A stretch of DNA of 64,000 nucleotides from Chthonomonadaceae bacterium (GCA_015709495.1 CP054189.1:1488001-1552000); one strand, 5' to 3'; numbered from the stretch's first letter, positions 17,699 through 27,041 are shown. Translations and numbers: made by a program. The notes: generated from the letters alone by a model not told the origin.

Positions 17699-19117
17699 TT
17701 AGGGTCTTGGGGCTTGTCGCAGGAGGTCCCGCACGTACAACTCGCAAACCGGGCGCTTCCAATACTCCTTGCCTAGCAGCGCCACAAGCCTTCGGAGGGC
17801 TTCGTCACGAGTTACTCCTGTGTCGAGTTCGTACCGGGCCCAAAACATCTCCCACCAATCGCGCGGCATCACCTTCACGCCGTCGTATTCGGTGATCCGG
17901 CCCGTCGAACCCCCCGTGACCAAGCTGCCGACGCTGTCGCTGGTTCGGTAGACCCGGTCGATGTCCGATTTGATCTGCCGGATGTCGGACTCGGAAACGA
18001 CCCCGTTGGAGGTCGCCTTGTAGAACTGCACGGTGACTCGGATCGGGAATCGTGGGTCGCGTTCGACAGGGAGGTCGTCCATCTCGATGAAGGGCCCTTC
18101 CCATTCGCCGTGGCCGATCACGGCGCGCTCGACGTCGCTCGACCTTGACTTGAATTCCATCGCTCCGGCGGACGCTGCCTCCATCAAAGGCATCGGCGCA
18201 CGGCCGGGGCTCTTCTGCTTGAGAGGAATTTGGATCAGAAGCACCATGTCGGGCGCCCAAGGGCCGGCCGCCCCTCGCTCTGCGCTTGGGCCCACATCGC
18301 TCAAGCGTTGCCCCGTCAGGCTCGCGCGCATTCCCTTATCGTTGAAGAAGAGCCGCTGGCCCCAGTTCCAACCCGTATCGAAGGCGTCGCGGTGGTTGTC
18401 GATCACCGTCGTGCTCGTTCCTTCACGTGTCGCCAATATCGTCAGCACCGCGGGGTCGCCCTTCACGGACTGGTAGTTGAACACCACGGGGTTGAAGGTC
18501 GCGATCCCGCTCCTGGGCACGGGCAAAAAGCACGCCTGCGCGCTGACCAGCACTCGGTAGTCCCTCGGCGCAACCAGCGTGTGCTTGGCCGGCCATGAGT
18601 TGGGCCGAGTGAGATAGCGATCGGGTTGGACCAGGAAGTCGTACAGCGAAATCCGTCGGAGCGGGCGTCCGTGTTCGTTCCCGACGAGCAGCGTAAACGC
18701 CCTGGGATCGAGATCGCACGTGAGGTCGCTGAAGTTGGGATACCGGATCACGGGCATAAGCGAGATGCGGGTTTGCCCCGATCGGGGTTCCTTCACGGCG
18801 ACCTGAATCGTCATGTCGCTGATGTTGGGGCCGACAGAGCTATTTTTGTATCTGCCCGTGTCTTCCCAGGTGAGGTTGAGAACGTTGAGGCCCTGCCGCT
18901 GGGCATAGGCTTGGGCGTTGCGGTCGCTGACCATCCTCGCCGTTAGCTCGATGGCCCGCAAATACTCGCTGTATTGCTGAGGGCTCAAGCGCGTGGCCTG
19001 GGGCGGCGTGTCGCCCTTCGAGGGAGGATATTCGACCCCGGCGATCTGGGCGTTGCCCGTCATCGCCAAGGCGAGCCCAAGCGGGCCCAGTTGCCAAGAA
19101 AACTTTCCGACTTTCAT
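17699..19117 (-). CDS. Exported protein of unknown function
   Basis: This is a 472-residue protein starting MKVGKFSWQLGPLGLALAMTG with a likely signal peptide cut near 'GNAQIAG'. I do not recognise a family. Recurrent features are beta-rich segments with 'VLVSAQACFLPVPRSGIATFNPVVFNYQS' and a C-terminal part with a structured 'RDWWEMFWARYELDTGVTRDEALRRLVALLG'. GGGG lies before the ATG. It is followed by OsmC on the same strand after 56 nt. Its size, signal and lack of membrane segments suggest a periplasmic or cell-surface protein. Confidence 0.65.
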   Translation of the reverse strand: MKVGKFSWQLGPLGLALAMTGNAQIAGVEYPPSKGDTPPQATRLSPQQYSEYLRAIELTARMVSDRNAQAYAQRQGLNVLNLTWEDTGRYKNSSVGPNISDMTIQVAVKEPRSGQTRISLMPVIRYPNFSDLTCDLDPRAFTLLVGNEHGRPLRRISLYDFLVQPDRYLTRPNSWPAKHTLVAPRDYRVLVSAQACFLPVPRSGIATFNPVVFNYQSVKGDPAVLTILATREGTSTTVIDNHRDAFDTGWNWGQRLFFNDKGMRASLTGQRLSDVGPSAERGAAGPWAPDMVLLIQIPLKQKSPGRAPMPLMEAASAGAMEFKSRSSDVERAVIGHGEWEGPFIEMDDLPVERDPRFPIRVTVQFYKATSNGVVSESDIRQIKSDIDRVYRTSDSVGSLVTGGSTGRITEYDGVKVMPRDWWEMFWARYELDTGVTRDEALRRLVALLGKEYWKRPVCELYVRDLLRQAPRP

Positions 19118-19212
19118 GGTTGCACCCCGTTGAGCGATTCCCACGCAGGACCGTTCACAAATGTGAGTGTCGCCCACTGGCTCGGACGTTCAAGGCATCC
19201 TTCGGATTACGA

Positions 19213-19962
19213 TCATAAGCGCACGTACGGCCGAACGTCTTCGAGTTTCTTCGGGCCGATGCCCTTGACCGCGAGAAGCTCGTCAACGGAACTGAACCCT
19301 CCGTGAGCGCGGCGATAATCGAGGATTTTCTGCGCCGTAACAGGGCCGATTCCGGGAAGTCGTTCGAGTTCGGACTGGGAGGCCGTGTTGAGCGAGATCG
19401 AGTGGGGGGCGGGCAGTGACTTCGCAGATCGGGACGATCCCGAGGTCGAGCTTCCGCTCGAAACTTCTGCGGAGACTTCGGGTTCTTCGGGCGTCGTCGC
19501 GGAAGCATATCGAGGAGTCGGAACGGTCTTCGCTTGGTAGCTGCTCGCTCCTCGGCTCGAGGGCCGCTGGGATTGGGGTTCTTGAGGCGCGCCGGGTTTG
19601 GGTTTTTCGGGCACGTAAAGCTGCGTGCCATCCTCGATCTTGGCGGCGAGGTTGAGGGCTTCGAGATCAGCTTCGGGCTTGGTTCCCCCTGCCGCAGCGA
19701 TCGCATCGGCTACCCGGGCGCCGTTCGGCAGCCGCACTACCTTCCCCTCTCGAACCGCGCCGGCGACGTGAACCACCACCTCGGCTGGCGGTGAGGAGGC
19801 CGCCGCTTGAGGTTGTGTTTTGGAGGCAAGCGCCTCTACCTGGATGGGCGACGAACGGCCCGAGCCAAGCTGTCTTGAGCCAACGAAGCCCAATACTCCC
19901 AGCACGACGACAGCGATGCCCAGATAGGCGAATCGTTCATGCGGAGTCAAACTGTTGAGCAT
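19213..19962 (-). CDS. comEA: ComEA-like helix-hairpin-helix DNA-binding protein
   Basis: This 249-residue protein has a transmembrane anchor at about 12-32 ([17 protein letters not shown]) and an SLBB domain at about 60-115 ('[32 protein letters not shown]'). A low-complexity Ser/Pro linker follows, then a C-terminal double HhH ('[29 protein letters not shown]' ... '[22 protein letters not shown]'). This is the standard architecture of ComEA, the periplasmic dsDNA receptor for natural transformation. No comEC is visible. It overlaps the 3' end of the upstream ppx-like gene by 26 nt, so they may be co-transcribed. Confidence 0.88.
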   Translation of the reverse strand: MLNSLTPHERFAYLGIAVVVLGVLGFVGSRQLGSGRSSPIQVEALASKTQPQAAASSPPAEVVVHVAGAVREGKVVRLPNGARVADAIAAAGGTKPEADLEALNLAAKIEDGTQLYVPEKPKPGAPQEPQSQRPSSRGASSYQAKTVPTPRYASATTPEEPEVSAEVSSGSSTSGSSRSAKSLPAPHSISLNTASQSELERLPGIGPVTAQKILDYRRAHGGFSSVDELLAVKGIGPKKLEDVRPYVRL

Positions 19963-20914
19963 TTTTCTGCACCCCGCCGGTCAATTCGCCGGGGCGCCAC
20001 CAGGATTCCTGCTCGATCATTGCATGTCTCCACCCACGAACACTGACGGAGCAGTTTTCGGCTCGGAGGTAGTGCAAGCACCGTTCGAGGATGAGCGCAC
20101 CTCCGGGCAGAGTCTCTTCTCGGCCCGGCTCGATCCCACGGAGTCCGCGGCGTTGTTCGAGGCTCAGGGCGCTCAACTTCTGCACGTACCCGCTGATCGT
20201 CGCGAGCCCGAGTTCGAACCCGTGAATCGCCTCTGGATCCCATTCGGTGAGTCCGAGTTCGATCCGTGCGAGGTTGACAGGAGTCGCCCCAAGGCTTACG
20301 ATGCGTCCGGCGGGCAATTTGGGGAGGCGGGCGTTTAGGCACTCGTCAATCTCCGTCGAGGCGCGAACGAGGGCAGCCGCGTCGGGACTCTCTGCCGCGA
20401 GCGGCCCCTCCAGCAGCCCCAATGCGCCTACCGCGAACGAACTCTCAAACTTCTTGCTCCAACCCGCGCCTTTCCTCTCGCTCGTGACGATCTCCGTGCT
20501 GTGGCCCCCAGGGTCGAGGATGGTGATTCGGCGATCGTCCGTCCACACTGGATCGGCGGCAACCGATTCGAATCCGAGCCTTGCCTCTTCTTCGCCGGAG
20601 ATCACCGTAATGGGAGTGCCCTGGGATCGAGCGGCACCGAGGAACTCGTCGGCGTTCGCGGCGATGCGCAGGGCCATCGTGGCGGCCGCGAGGGTTGCTC
20701 CGGCCCCGTAGTGCGCGGCCTTCTCGAACGCGCCCCCAAGCGCTTCGAGGGTTCGATTCATGGGATCGGCTTGGAGAAGCCCGGACTGCCGCGCCCCTAT
20801 TCCTAGCCCGGTGACCTGCGCCGACTCGAACACCGGCTTCCAGCGACCTTCCCGAAGCTCGGCTACCGCAAGCAGAACCGAATTCGAGCCGACGTCCACG
20901 ACCGCCCTTCGCAC
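19937..20914 (-). CDS. Ppx/GppA-family phosphatase
   Basis: This is a 325-residue protein with the actin-fold ATPase motifs: '[16 protein letters not shown]' at the N-terminus, '[18 protein letters not shown]' and '[15 protein letters not shown]' in the middle. Known members are exopolyphosphatase and pppGpp phosphatase. I chose GTG 20914 over an upstream TTG because TACACT lies 6 nt before it, matching this window's leaderless pattern. The gene starts only 42 bp from the divergent xylB start. Length matches a short single-domain Ppx lacking the C-terminal HD domain, as in many bacteria. Confidence 0.86.
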   Translation of the reverse strand: MRRAVVDVGSNSVLLAVAELREGRWKPVFESAQVTGLGIGARQSGLLQADPMNRTLEALGGAFEKAAHYGAGATLAAATMALRIAANADEFLGAARSQGTPITVISGEEEARLGFESVAADPVWTDDRRITILDPGGHSTEIVTSERKGAGWSKKFESSFAVGALGLLEGPLAAESPDAAALVRASTEIDECLNARLPKLPAGRIVSLGATPVNLARIELGLTEWDPEAIHGFELGLATISGYVQKLSALSLEQRRGLRGIEPGREETLPGGALILERCLHYLRAENCSVSVRGWRHAMIEQESWWRPGELTGGVQKNAQQFDSA

Positions 20915-20920
20915 CGACCC

Positions 20921-20926
20921 AGTGTA
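20921..20926 (-). promoter_or_regulatory. -10-like box TACACT for ppx-like gene
   Basis: TACACT followed by 6 nt and GTG on the minus strand, without a ribosome site. It supports the start chosen for the Ppx/GppA-like gene and overlaps the region upstream of divergent xylB. Confidence 0.45.
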
Positions 20927-20956
20927 CTTCGCCAATAGGGCGTGGCAGAATGGGCC

Positions 20957-22399
20957 GTGGCGAAGCTGTTGGGAATCGATCTTGGAACGAGCGGGTGCAA
21001 GGCGGTTTTGATCGACCCGAGCGGCCGGGTGTTGGCGCAAGCGTCCGCGCCGTATCCGTTGCGAACTCCGCAGCCGGGCTGGACCGAACAGGACCCTGAG
21101 GACTGGTGGTCGGCGGTGCAACAGGTCTTGAGTCGCATCGGAGTCCGGAGCCCTGACGCGATCGGGCTTACGGGGCAGATGCACGGGGCGGTATGCCTCG
21201 ACGGAGGAGGGGACGTTATTCGCCCCGCGATCCTTTGGAACGACCAGCGCACCGCCGCGGAGTCGGCCGAGATCGACCGCGCGATCGGCGAATCGCGATT
21301 CCGTTCGATCACCTGCAATCCGCCGCTCACGGGGTTCCAAGCGCCGAAACTCCTCTGGATTCGAAATCACGAACCCGAGAATTTCGCGCGAATTCGAAAG
21401 GTGTTGCTGCCCAAAGACTACGTCCGCTTCCGACTTTCGAGCGAGTTTTTTTCGGAGGTCTCGGATGCGAGCGGAACTGCGCTGTTCGACGTGCCGAATC
21501 GAAGGTGGTCGAGGGAGGTAATTCGGGAACTCGGATTCCGGGAAGACTGGTTCCCTGAGGTCACCGAGTCTGATGCAGCTTCCGCAGAAGCGAAGGGAAG
21601 CGCATATCTTTCGGAGGGGATTCCCATCGTCGGCGGGGGCGGAGACCAAGCCGCAGGCGCCGTCGGCGCGGGGTGCGTGGCTGAGGGCCTGGTGAGCGCG
21701 AGCCTAGGCACGAGCGGCGTGGTGTTCGCTCCGACCTCTGCGCCTGTCTACGACGAAGCTGGAGCGACGCACACGTTTTGCCACGCGAACCGTGCTTGGC
21801 ACCTGATGGGTGTGATGCTCAGTTGCGGGGGCGCGCTCCAGTGGTTTCGCGATGAGTTCCTCGCGGGCGGAACTTTCGATGAACTGGCGGAGATGGCCTC
21901 GGGGGTCTCGGCGGGGGCGAACGGCCTGACCTTCTTGCCCTACCTCGCCGGAGAGCGGACTCCCCACAACGACCCTCACGCTCGCGCGGCGTTCGTGGGT
22001 GCGACCCTCTCTCATGGAAAGGCCGAGTTCGCCAGGGCCGTGTATGAGGGGATCAGCTTTGGTCTTGCCGATGGGCTCGATCTCCTTCGCGGGCTTGGCG
22101 TCGCCCCCGATGAGATCCGAATCGTGGGAGGGGGGGCCAAGAGCGAGTTCTGGGTTCAGATGCTTTCTGATGTGCTCGGAGTCGCTTGCGTCAGGTTGGA
22201 AGCCGACGAAGGCCCAGCTTTTGGCGCGGCTCTGTTGGCGGGCGTGGGGTGTGGAGTCTGGAGCGACGTCGAAACCGCGTGCCGCGACACCGTGCGACTC
22301 AAGGACCGGTTCGTACCTTCCCACGAAGGCGTGTATGACTCCGCGCTCGAACTCTTCCGATCGCGCTACTCGTGCGTCGTCCGGAAGCCCCGCCAGTAA
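20957..22399 (+). CDS. xylB: Xylulokinase
   Basis: This 480-residue FGGY-family kinase phosphorylates D-xylulose. Motifs: 'LLGIDLGTSGCKAVLIDPSG' at the N-terminus, 'GWTEQDPEDWW', 'IGLTGQMHGAVCLDG' (the xylulokinase-typical MHG), 'SASLGTSGVVFA' and 'LPYLAGERTPHNDPHARAAFVG', then 'IRIVGGGAKSEFWVQMLSDV'. I use GTG 20957; a GTG five codons earlier is possible. No xylA is adjacent, so it may act on xylulose from another source. Its product could feed the transketolase at 57001. Confidence 0.93.
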   Translation: MAKLLGIDLGTSGCKAVLIDPSGRVLAQASAPYPLRTPQPGWTEQDPEDWWSAVQQVLSRIGVRSPDAIGLTGQMHGAVCLDGGGDVIRPAILWNDQRTAAESAEIDRAIGESRFRSITCNPPLTGFQAPKLLWIRNHEPENFARIRKVLLPKDYVRFRLSSEFFSEVSDASGTALFDVPNRRWSREVIRELGFREDWFPEVTESDAASAEAKGSAYLSEGIPIVGGGGDQAAGAVGAGCVAEGLVSASLGTSGVVFAPTSAPVYDEAGATHTFCHANRAWHLMGVMLSCGGALQWFRDEFLAGGTFDELAEMASGVSAGANGLTFLPYLAGERTPHNDPHARAAFVGATLSHGKAEFARAVYEGISFGLADGLDLLRGLGVAPDEIRIVGGGAKSEFWVQMLSDVLGVACVRLEADEGPAFGAALLAGVGCGVWSDVETACRDTVRLKDRFVPSHEGVYDSALELFRSRYSCVVRKPRQ

Positions 22400-22440
22400 G
22401 GCTCAAACCCCCTTTCCCTATCCCTCAGCGAGTTTTCAGA

Positions 22441-22446
22441 TATAAT
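22441..22446 (+). promoter_or_regulatory. Perfect -10 box TATAAT for S1 gene
   Basis: TATAAT lies 43 nt before the ATG at 22490, with a weak -35. It implies a leader of about 35-40 nt, unlike the leaderless pattern elsewhere. Confidence 0.5.
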
Positions 22447-22489
22447 AGGCGCACCTTAAGGGATTCTGTCTCGCGAGTGACCATTTAGT

Positions 22490-24214
22490 ATGCCAATTGA
22501 CCAAGACCTGACGCCGCACGGGGAACCAGAGATGACCCCGTCTCCCGAGGCAACGGGAGAGGCGCCCGATACGTCCGCCGACATCGATGTCGATGTCCCC
22601 TCTACCTTGCCAGAAGCCGAGGAAACCACGGCTTCGACTGAACCCGACGCTGCCCCAGAAGCGGAAACGCCTCCTGTGCCGGAAGCTGACGAGCAGGGCG
22701 AGCCTGCCCCTCAGCCGGAGCCGGTAGAAGAGCCGATCGTCGCCTCGGAATCCGAACCGGAACCGACGCCCGAACCGAAGCCGTCGCCCGAGCCGGCGCA
22801 GCAACCCGTGGCGGCTGCTGCCCCAGCCAACGACGAGGACCTTTTTGAGCAGGCGATGATCGCCATGGAATCGGAAGATTCGGTCGGCGACATCGACGCG
22901 GCTTACAAGCGACTTTCGCGCGGCGACCGGATCGAGGCAACGGTCATCCAAGTGGACCGCGACCGTGTGTTCGTCGATCTCGGCACCAAAGCCGAGGGCA
23001 TCGTCCCGCTAGGCGAGCTTTCGGAAGATCCGGTGGAAGACGCGACCCACCACTTCAAGATCGGGGACAAGATCAACGTCGTCGTGATTCGCCCGGAGGG
23101 GAACGAGGGCAACCCGATCGTCTCCAAAAAGCGAGCGGACTTCGAAAAGACTTGGGTTCGCATCGAAGAAGCGCATCGTAACGGCACGATTCTCCACGCC
23201 CCTGTGTTGGAGCGCGTGAAGGGCGGATTGGTCGTAGACATCGGGGTGCGCGGGTTCATCCCGGCAACGCACGTCGGGACGGGCAAGCTTCGCAATATCG
23301 ATCGGTTCGTGGGCGAAGTGATCGACTGCCGAGTCATCGAGATCGATCGAGATCGGAAGAAGGTCGTGCTCTCCAACCGTGAGGCCGCGGAAGAGGTGCG
23401 GAAAGAGGCGAAGGAGAGGCTGTTCCGCGAGGCAAAACCCGGGGACGTTCTCGATGGGACGGTTAGGCGCCTTACGGATTACGGCGCGTTCGTCGACCTG
23501 GGCGGCGTGGACGGTTTGCTGCACATCAGCGAGATGAGCTGGATGCGAATTCAGCATCCGCGAGAGATGTTCAAAGAAGGCCAGGACATCCAGGTGATGA
23601 TCCTCCGGCTCGACCCCGATCATGGGAAGATCAGCCTTGGGCATCGGCAGGTCTTGCCTGACCCTTGGAACCTGATTCGGGAGACGTATCGCCAGGGTCA
23701 AAAGCTGACCGTCGTCGTCAGTCGATTGGTACAAAACGGCGCGTTCGTCAAGCTGCCCGAGGGCGCGGAGGCGTTCCTGCCTCTCAGCGAGATGTCGGTT
23801 CGCAGGCTACGAAAACCGTCCGAAGCCGTCGAGGAAGGCCAGGAGGTCGAGGTTCAGATCATCGACCTGAAGCCCGACGAGCGGCGCATGGTCCTCAGCA
23901 TGAGGGCTTTGGGCTCGAGCACGATGCCGCAGGTGACGTTCGACGAACCGGACCGCGAGATGCGCCGAGTTCCGAGCGGCGGGAAGAAGCGCAAGAAAGG
24001 GCGCAAAGGCCGCGACGAAGAGGATGTGGAGGAGTTCATCGCTGGGCCGACCCGACGGGGCTTCTCAGGGTCGAGCGGCGTCACGATCGGCGAGCGTCTG
24101 GGGATGTTGAAGGGTTTCGCCTCGCGGGACGAAGACATTGAAGACGAGGTCGCCGAGATCGACATTGAAGAGCCTGAGGAGCCGGTCGAAGCTCCCGCAA
24201 GCGACAACGAGTAA
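22490..24214 (+). CDS. rpsA: Ribosomal protein S1 with long acidic N-terminal extension
   Basis: This 574-residue protein has four S1 RNA-binding domains: about 143-210 ('GDRIEATVIQVDRDRVFVDLG'), 225-300 ('VLERVKGGLVVDIGVRGFIP'), 315-385 ('GDVLDGTVRRLTDYGAFVDLGG') and 400-470 ('GQKLTVVVSRLVQNGAFVKLP'). Residues 1-120 are unusually Glu/Pro/Ala-rich (EPEPTPEPKPSPEPAQQP) and probably disordered. A basic stretch (KKRKKGRKGRDEED) and an acidic tail close the protein. S1 binds mRNA and delivers it to the 30S subunit. The extension and tail are not typical of the E. coli protein. Confidence 0.9.
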   Translation: MPIDQDLTPHGEPEMTPSPEATGEAPDTSADIDVDVPSTLPEAEETTASTEPDAAPEAETPPVPEADEQGEPAPQPEPVEEPIVASESEPEPTPEPKPSPEPAQQPVAAAAPANDEDLFEQAMIAMESEDSVGDIDAAYKRLSRGDRIEATVIQVDRDRVFVDLGTKAEGIVPLGELSEDPVEDATHHFKIGDKINVVVIRPEGNEGNPIVSKKRADFEKTWVRIEEAHRNGTILHAPVLERVKGGLVVDIGVRGFIPATHVGTGKLRNIDRFVGEVIDCRVIEIDRDRKKVVLSNREAAEEVRKEAKERLFREAKPGDVLDGTVRRLTDYGAFVDLGGVDGLLHISEMSWMRIQHPREMFKEGQDIQVMILRLDPDHGKISLGHRQVLPDPWNLIRETYRQGQKLTVVVSRLVQNGAFVKLPEGAEAFLPLSEMSVRRLRKPSEAVEEGQEVEVQIIDLKPDERRMVLSMRALGSSTMPQVTFDEPDREMRRVPSGGKKRKKGRKGRDEEDVEEFIAGPTRRGFSGSSGVTIGERLGMLKGFASRDEDIEDEVAEIDIEEPEEPVEAPASDNE

Positions 24215-24301
24215 AGGCCGTCTGAAGGCTGGAATCGTCGCCGGGAAGGCCGAAGTCGATGGCAGCGCGCGAGAATTGCGCTTGGCTACAGGTGGGTCTT
24301 G

Positions 24302-24862
24302 ATGGCGAGCGGAGAACTCCCCAGAATCGCAATCACCGGGGGCATCGCCGAAGGCAAGACCACCGTCCTGGGTTACCTCAGCGAAATGGGAATCCCGACG
24401 GCTTCAGCCGACGACGTCGCGGCAGAAGTTTTCGCCGACAAAGCGACGCAAGCCAGAATCGCAGAAGTTGCGGGACTTTCCATGCCCCTCGACCGGGCAC
24501 GGCTCAGGGCGCGGATCGCTGCGGACCCTTTCGCGCGGCGAAACCTGAACCGCCTGCTGCATCCCCTGATTCTCGATCGTTTGAGGAAAGAATCCGCTCA
24601 TTTTTTTGAAGTGCCGCTCCTCGTCGAAACTTGTTTGCAGCGTGAGTTCGACGAGATTTGGGTTGTGACGTGCGGGCGAGCCGAACAGCGGCGGAGGCTG
24701 GCCGAGCGGCTGGGAAGCGAACTCGAAGTGGACGCGGCGTTGTCGACACAGTTGCCCACCGAGGTAAAACTGTGCTTCGCAGACGTTGTTTTGCGAACCA
24801 ATCAAGCGGAGCCCACCGTCAAGGCAAATATAGCCGAGCACATCCATCGGATTTTTAGGTAG
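24302..24862 (+). CDS. coaE: Dephospho-CoA kinase
   Basis: This 186-residue P-loop kinase performs the last step of CoA synthesis. Walker A 'GGIAEGKTTVLGYL' matches GxxxxGKT and 'FFEVPLLVETCLQREFDEIWVV' is the usual CoaE segment. The conserved 'DADxx' region appears as 'ASADDVAAEVF'. ATG 24302 is preceded by GGTGGG; a TTG codon directly upstream is ignored. It lies 87 nt downstream of the S1 gene and may be co-transcribed with it. Confidence 0.93.
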   Translation: MASGELPRIAITGGIAEGKTTVLGYLSEMGIPTASADDVAAEVFADKATQARIAEVAGLSMPLDRARLRARIAADPFARRNLNRLLHPLILDRLRKESAHFFEVPLLVETCLQREFDEIWVVTCGRAEQRRRLAERLGSELEVDAALSTQLPTEVKLCFADVVLRTNQAEPTVKANIAEHIHRIFR

Positions 24863-24864
24863 CG

Positions 24865-24893
24865 TTGCAGGTAGCTGAGCAACGTGCTATACT
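24865..24893 (+). promoter_or_regulatory. sigma70-like promoter TTGCAG-N17-TATACT
   Basis: TTGCAG (24865-24870) and TATACT (24888-24893) are separated by exactly 17 nt, the best promoter match in the window. It reads into a roughly 230-nt leader ending at the GTG of the CsgG-like gene. Confidence 0.6.
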
Positions 24894-24899
24894 GCTCCC

Positions 24900-25127
24900 G
24901 GCTCAATGGATGGATGCGGCCAAGGGGTACATGTTGCTTGAACGCAAGCGAATAGTGAGGGAACACGGAGGCCGTATCGGTTTTGCGCTCCAAAGCGGGG
25001 TAGCTATCGTCTGTTACATCGGGCGGAGCTTCCCACGCGGACAGAGCGGGGGCCAGACGGCCGCGCAGGTTTGTCGCCGGTGGGGCCAAACAAACATGTA
25101 CAGGACTGACAAGGAGGACTCGTCATA
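24900..25127 (+). other. Long untranslated leader of the envelope operon
   Basis: About 230 nt between the predicted start site and the GTG at 25128 contain no convincing gene. Several G/C-rich inverted stretches are present and AAGGAGGA lies just before the start. I see no match to a riboswitch core that I know. Confidence 0.35.
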
Positions 25128-26972
25128 GTGAGGCGGTTCATCAATTCGTTCTTTGGAAGAACGGTTGGCCAGGTGATGATTTTGAGCTTGGTCATGCCGT
25201 TCGTTACACTCGGCCTGGTCAATCGCGCGGAAGCGCAGATTCAGGGCGCGCCGACGTGGGCGGTTATCGAGTTCGTCGATAAGAGCCCTGAAGGTCGCGC
25301 CGGTATCGGCGCTTTGGCTGCGGAGGCGGTTCAAAGCGAGCTCGCGAAGCTCCAGCGGTACGACATGTTGCCGCAGGAGACCGTGAGTCGCACGATCTCG
25401 TCTTTGGGTCTGCAGAATCCGCCGACCGACCAGGTTAGCTTGCTTCGTCTTGCGGGCGAACTGCGAGCTACGACCCTGGTCACCGGTGAGGTGGTCAACT
25501 GGCGCGTCGAGAGCGTGGGCGGCGGAAAGCGCGCCGACGTGATCCTTCGCGTGGTCGTCATGGACGTGGCGTCTGGCTTGCCGGTCAATGGCGCAGCGCT
25601 ATCGGCCTCTTCGAGCGTACGCACGGGCGACATCGAAGATGCGACCGTCGTTCAGGAAGCGCTCGTCACCGGGGCCGCCAAAGCGGTTTCGATCATCAAC
25701 TCGCAGACACTTCCCGTCGCCACAGTGCTCAACACCCGTGAGAACACGGCCCTGATCAATCAGGGTTCGCGAACCGGGTTCCGAGACGGCATGGAGGTGA
25801 TCGTGATTCGTGGCCGCGATCAGGTTGCGACCGCTAAGGTGAGCGATCTCGAGCCCGACAGCGCCATCGTCACCATCACTCGCCCGATTCGAGGCATTCA
25901 GCCGGGCGACCGGGTGCGCGCGGTATTCGCCGTGCCGGTAGCGTCGCCTAAGTTCGGCGCCGAAGGTGGCATCGAAGTCATGCGGCCGCGAGAGCGGGGG
26001 CGCCCGCCCGGAAGCGGTTTCGGAACCCTTCTGATCGTCCTCGGCTTGGCGGCTCTGCTACTTACGGGAGGGAACTCAACCGGCTTCTCGCCCGCTGAGA
26101 GCGTGAGCGCGGAAGCGCTGATGTACCCGGACAGTTCGGGCCGCTCAGCCGTGAAGATTTCCTGGAAGCGGGACATCTTCGCGCGGGGCAACTCGCAGAC
26201 GATGCAGTGGCAGGTGTTCCGGGATGACGTGCTGGGCACTCCAGTTCAGGTTGCCGACGGGATCGCAGGTAGCACCATCGACGACGACGCAGTGACTCGG
26301 GACATCAGTTGGGGCAACTTCGAGGGCGTGATCGGTGGGAACACCTGTAACGTCACGGAGATGCCGCTCGAAGACGCAACCGTAGCGGGCGTCATTGCCG
26401 GCCGGGCGTATTCCTACGCCGTAGCCCTGGTCTATAAGCTGTCCTCGATCGATCTGCCGGATGGCGGTGGCACGGGCGGAGGGACCGGCGGTGGCAGTGG
26501 TGGCGGTGGAACCGCCTCCGACTGCTATTTCGTGTCGAAGCAGGTCGCCGCGAAAGGCGTCGCAACGCCCCTTCCCAGGCCGAGCCTCGTGAACCCGGGT
26601 TCCAACGCAGTCATCGCTGGAGACACGATCTTCACGTTCGGCTCGGTGGTGAACGCGTCGTTCCCGATGAACATCGAGTACGCGCTGCAAGTGAGCTCCG
26701 ACCCCAACTTCCCGAAGGCAAAGTCGAAGGTGTATGCCCGCGTAACCCGGGGGGACCTCGGAACGCTGAGCAGCGGGACGGTGACCAACCTGTTGAGCCG
26801 GCTGGCTTCCGACTTCGGCGTCGGAGTGACCGAGTTCTATTGGAGAATCGGCGCTCGCAACGTAGCCGACAAGCCGGGGCCCGTGCCGGATCAGAGCGGC
26901 GAAAGGTACGTGTTCAGCCCGTCCAGGCGGTTCACGATCCCTGCGCCGCCTCCTCCTCCTCCCAGTCTGTAG
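25128..26972 (+). CDS. CsgG-like exported protein with internal membrane segment
   Basis: This is a 614-residue protein with a signal peptide (MILSLVMPFVTLGLVNRAEA). Residues 40-200 follow the CsgG/LpoB pattern: 'WAVIEFVDKSPEGRAGIGALAAEAVQSEL', 'YDMLPQETVSRTISSLG', 'RATTLVTGEVVNW'. At about 200-265 is a FlgT-like C-terminal module ('NTALINQGSRTGFRDGMEVIVIRG'). A hydrophobic stretch lies at about 300-316 (LLIVLGLAALLLTGG). The rest holds beta-rich repeats and a Gly/Thr-rich linker. GTG start with AAGGAGGA upstream. It heads a block of four large exported-protein genes. Role in assembly of surface structures is inferred. Confidence 0.62.
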   Translation: MRRFINSFFGRTVGQVMILSLVMPFVTLGLVNRAEAQIQGAPTWAVIEFVDKSPEGRAGIGALAAEAVQSELAKLQRYDMLPQETVSRTISSLGLQNPPTDQVSLLRLAGELRATTLVTGEVVNWRVESVGGGKRADVILRVVVMDVASGLPVNGAALSASSSVRTGDIEDATVVQEALVTGAAKAVSIINSQTLPVATVLNTRENTALINQGSRTGFRDGMEVIVIRGRDQVATAKVSDLEPDSAIVTITRPIRGIQPGDRVRAVFAVPVASPKFGAEGGIEVMRPRERGRPPGSGFGTLLIVLGLAALLLTGGNSTGFSPAESVSAEALMYPDSSGRSAVKISWKRDIFARGNSQTMQWQVFRDDVLGTPVQVADGIAGSTIDDDAVTRDISWGNFEGVIGGNTCNVTEMPLEDATVAGVIAGRAYSYAVALVYKLSSIDLPDGGGTGGGTGGGSGGGGTASDCYFVSKQVAAKGVATPLPRPSLVNPGSNAVIAGDTIFTFGSVVNASFPMNIEYALQVSSDPNFPKAKSKVYARVTRGDLGTLSSGTVTNLLSRLASDFGVGVTEFYWRIGARNVADKPGPVPDQSGERYVFSPSRRFTIPAPPPPPPSL

Positions 26973-27013
26973 AAACAACTCATGCCTTCAGACAGTCAGT
27001 CCTATGAAAAGCG

Positions 27014-27041
27014 GCCCCTGCAATCCCAAATGCAGGGGCCC
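27014..27041 (+). terminator. Perfect 10-bp hairpin between 25128 and 27075 genes
   Basis: GGCCCCTGCA pairs exactly with TGCAGGGGCC around an 8-nt loop (ATCCCAAA), not followed by a U-tract. It could be a partial terminator or an RNA stabiliser within the operon. It lies upstream of the ATG I chose for the next gene, which argues against the longer reading frame. Confidence 0.5.

Noticed and set aside
24900-25127. Known riboswitch in the leader of the CsgG-like gene
   Set aside because: I could not find core sequences of cobalamin, TPP, FMN, SAM or c-di-GMP riboswitches by eye.
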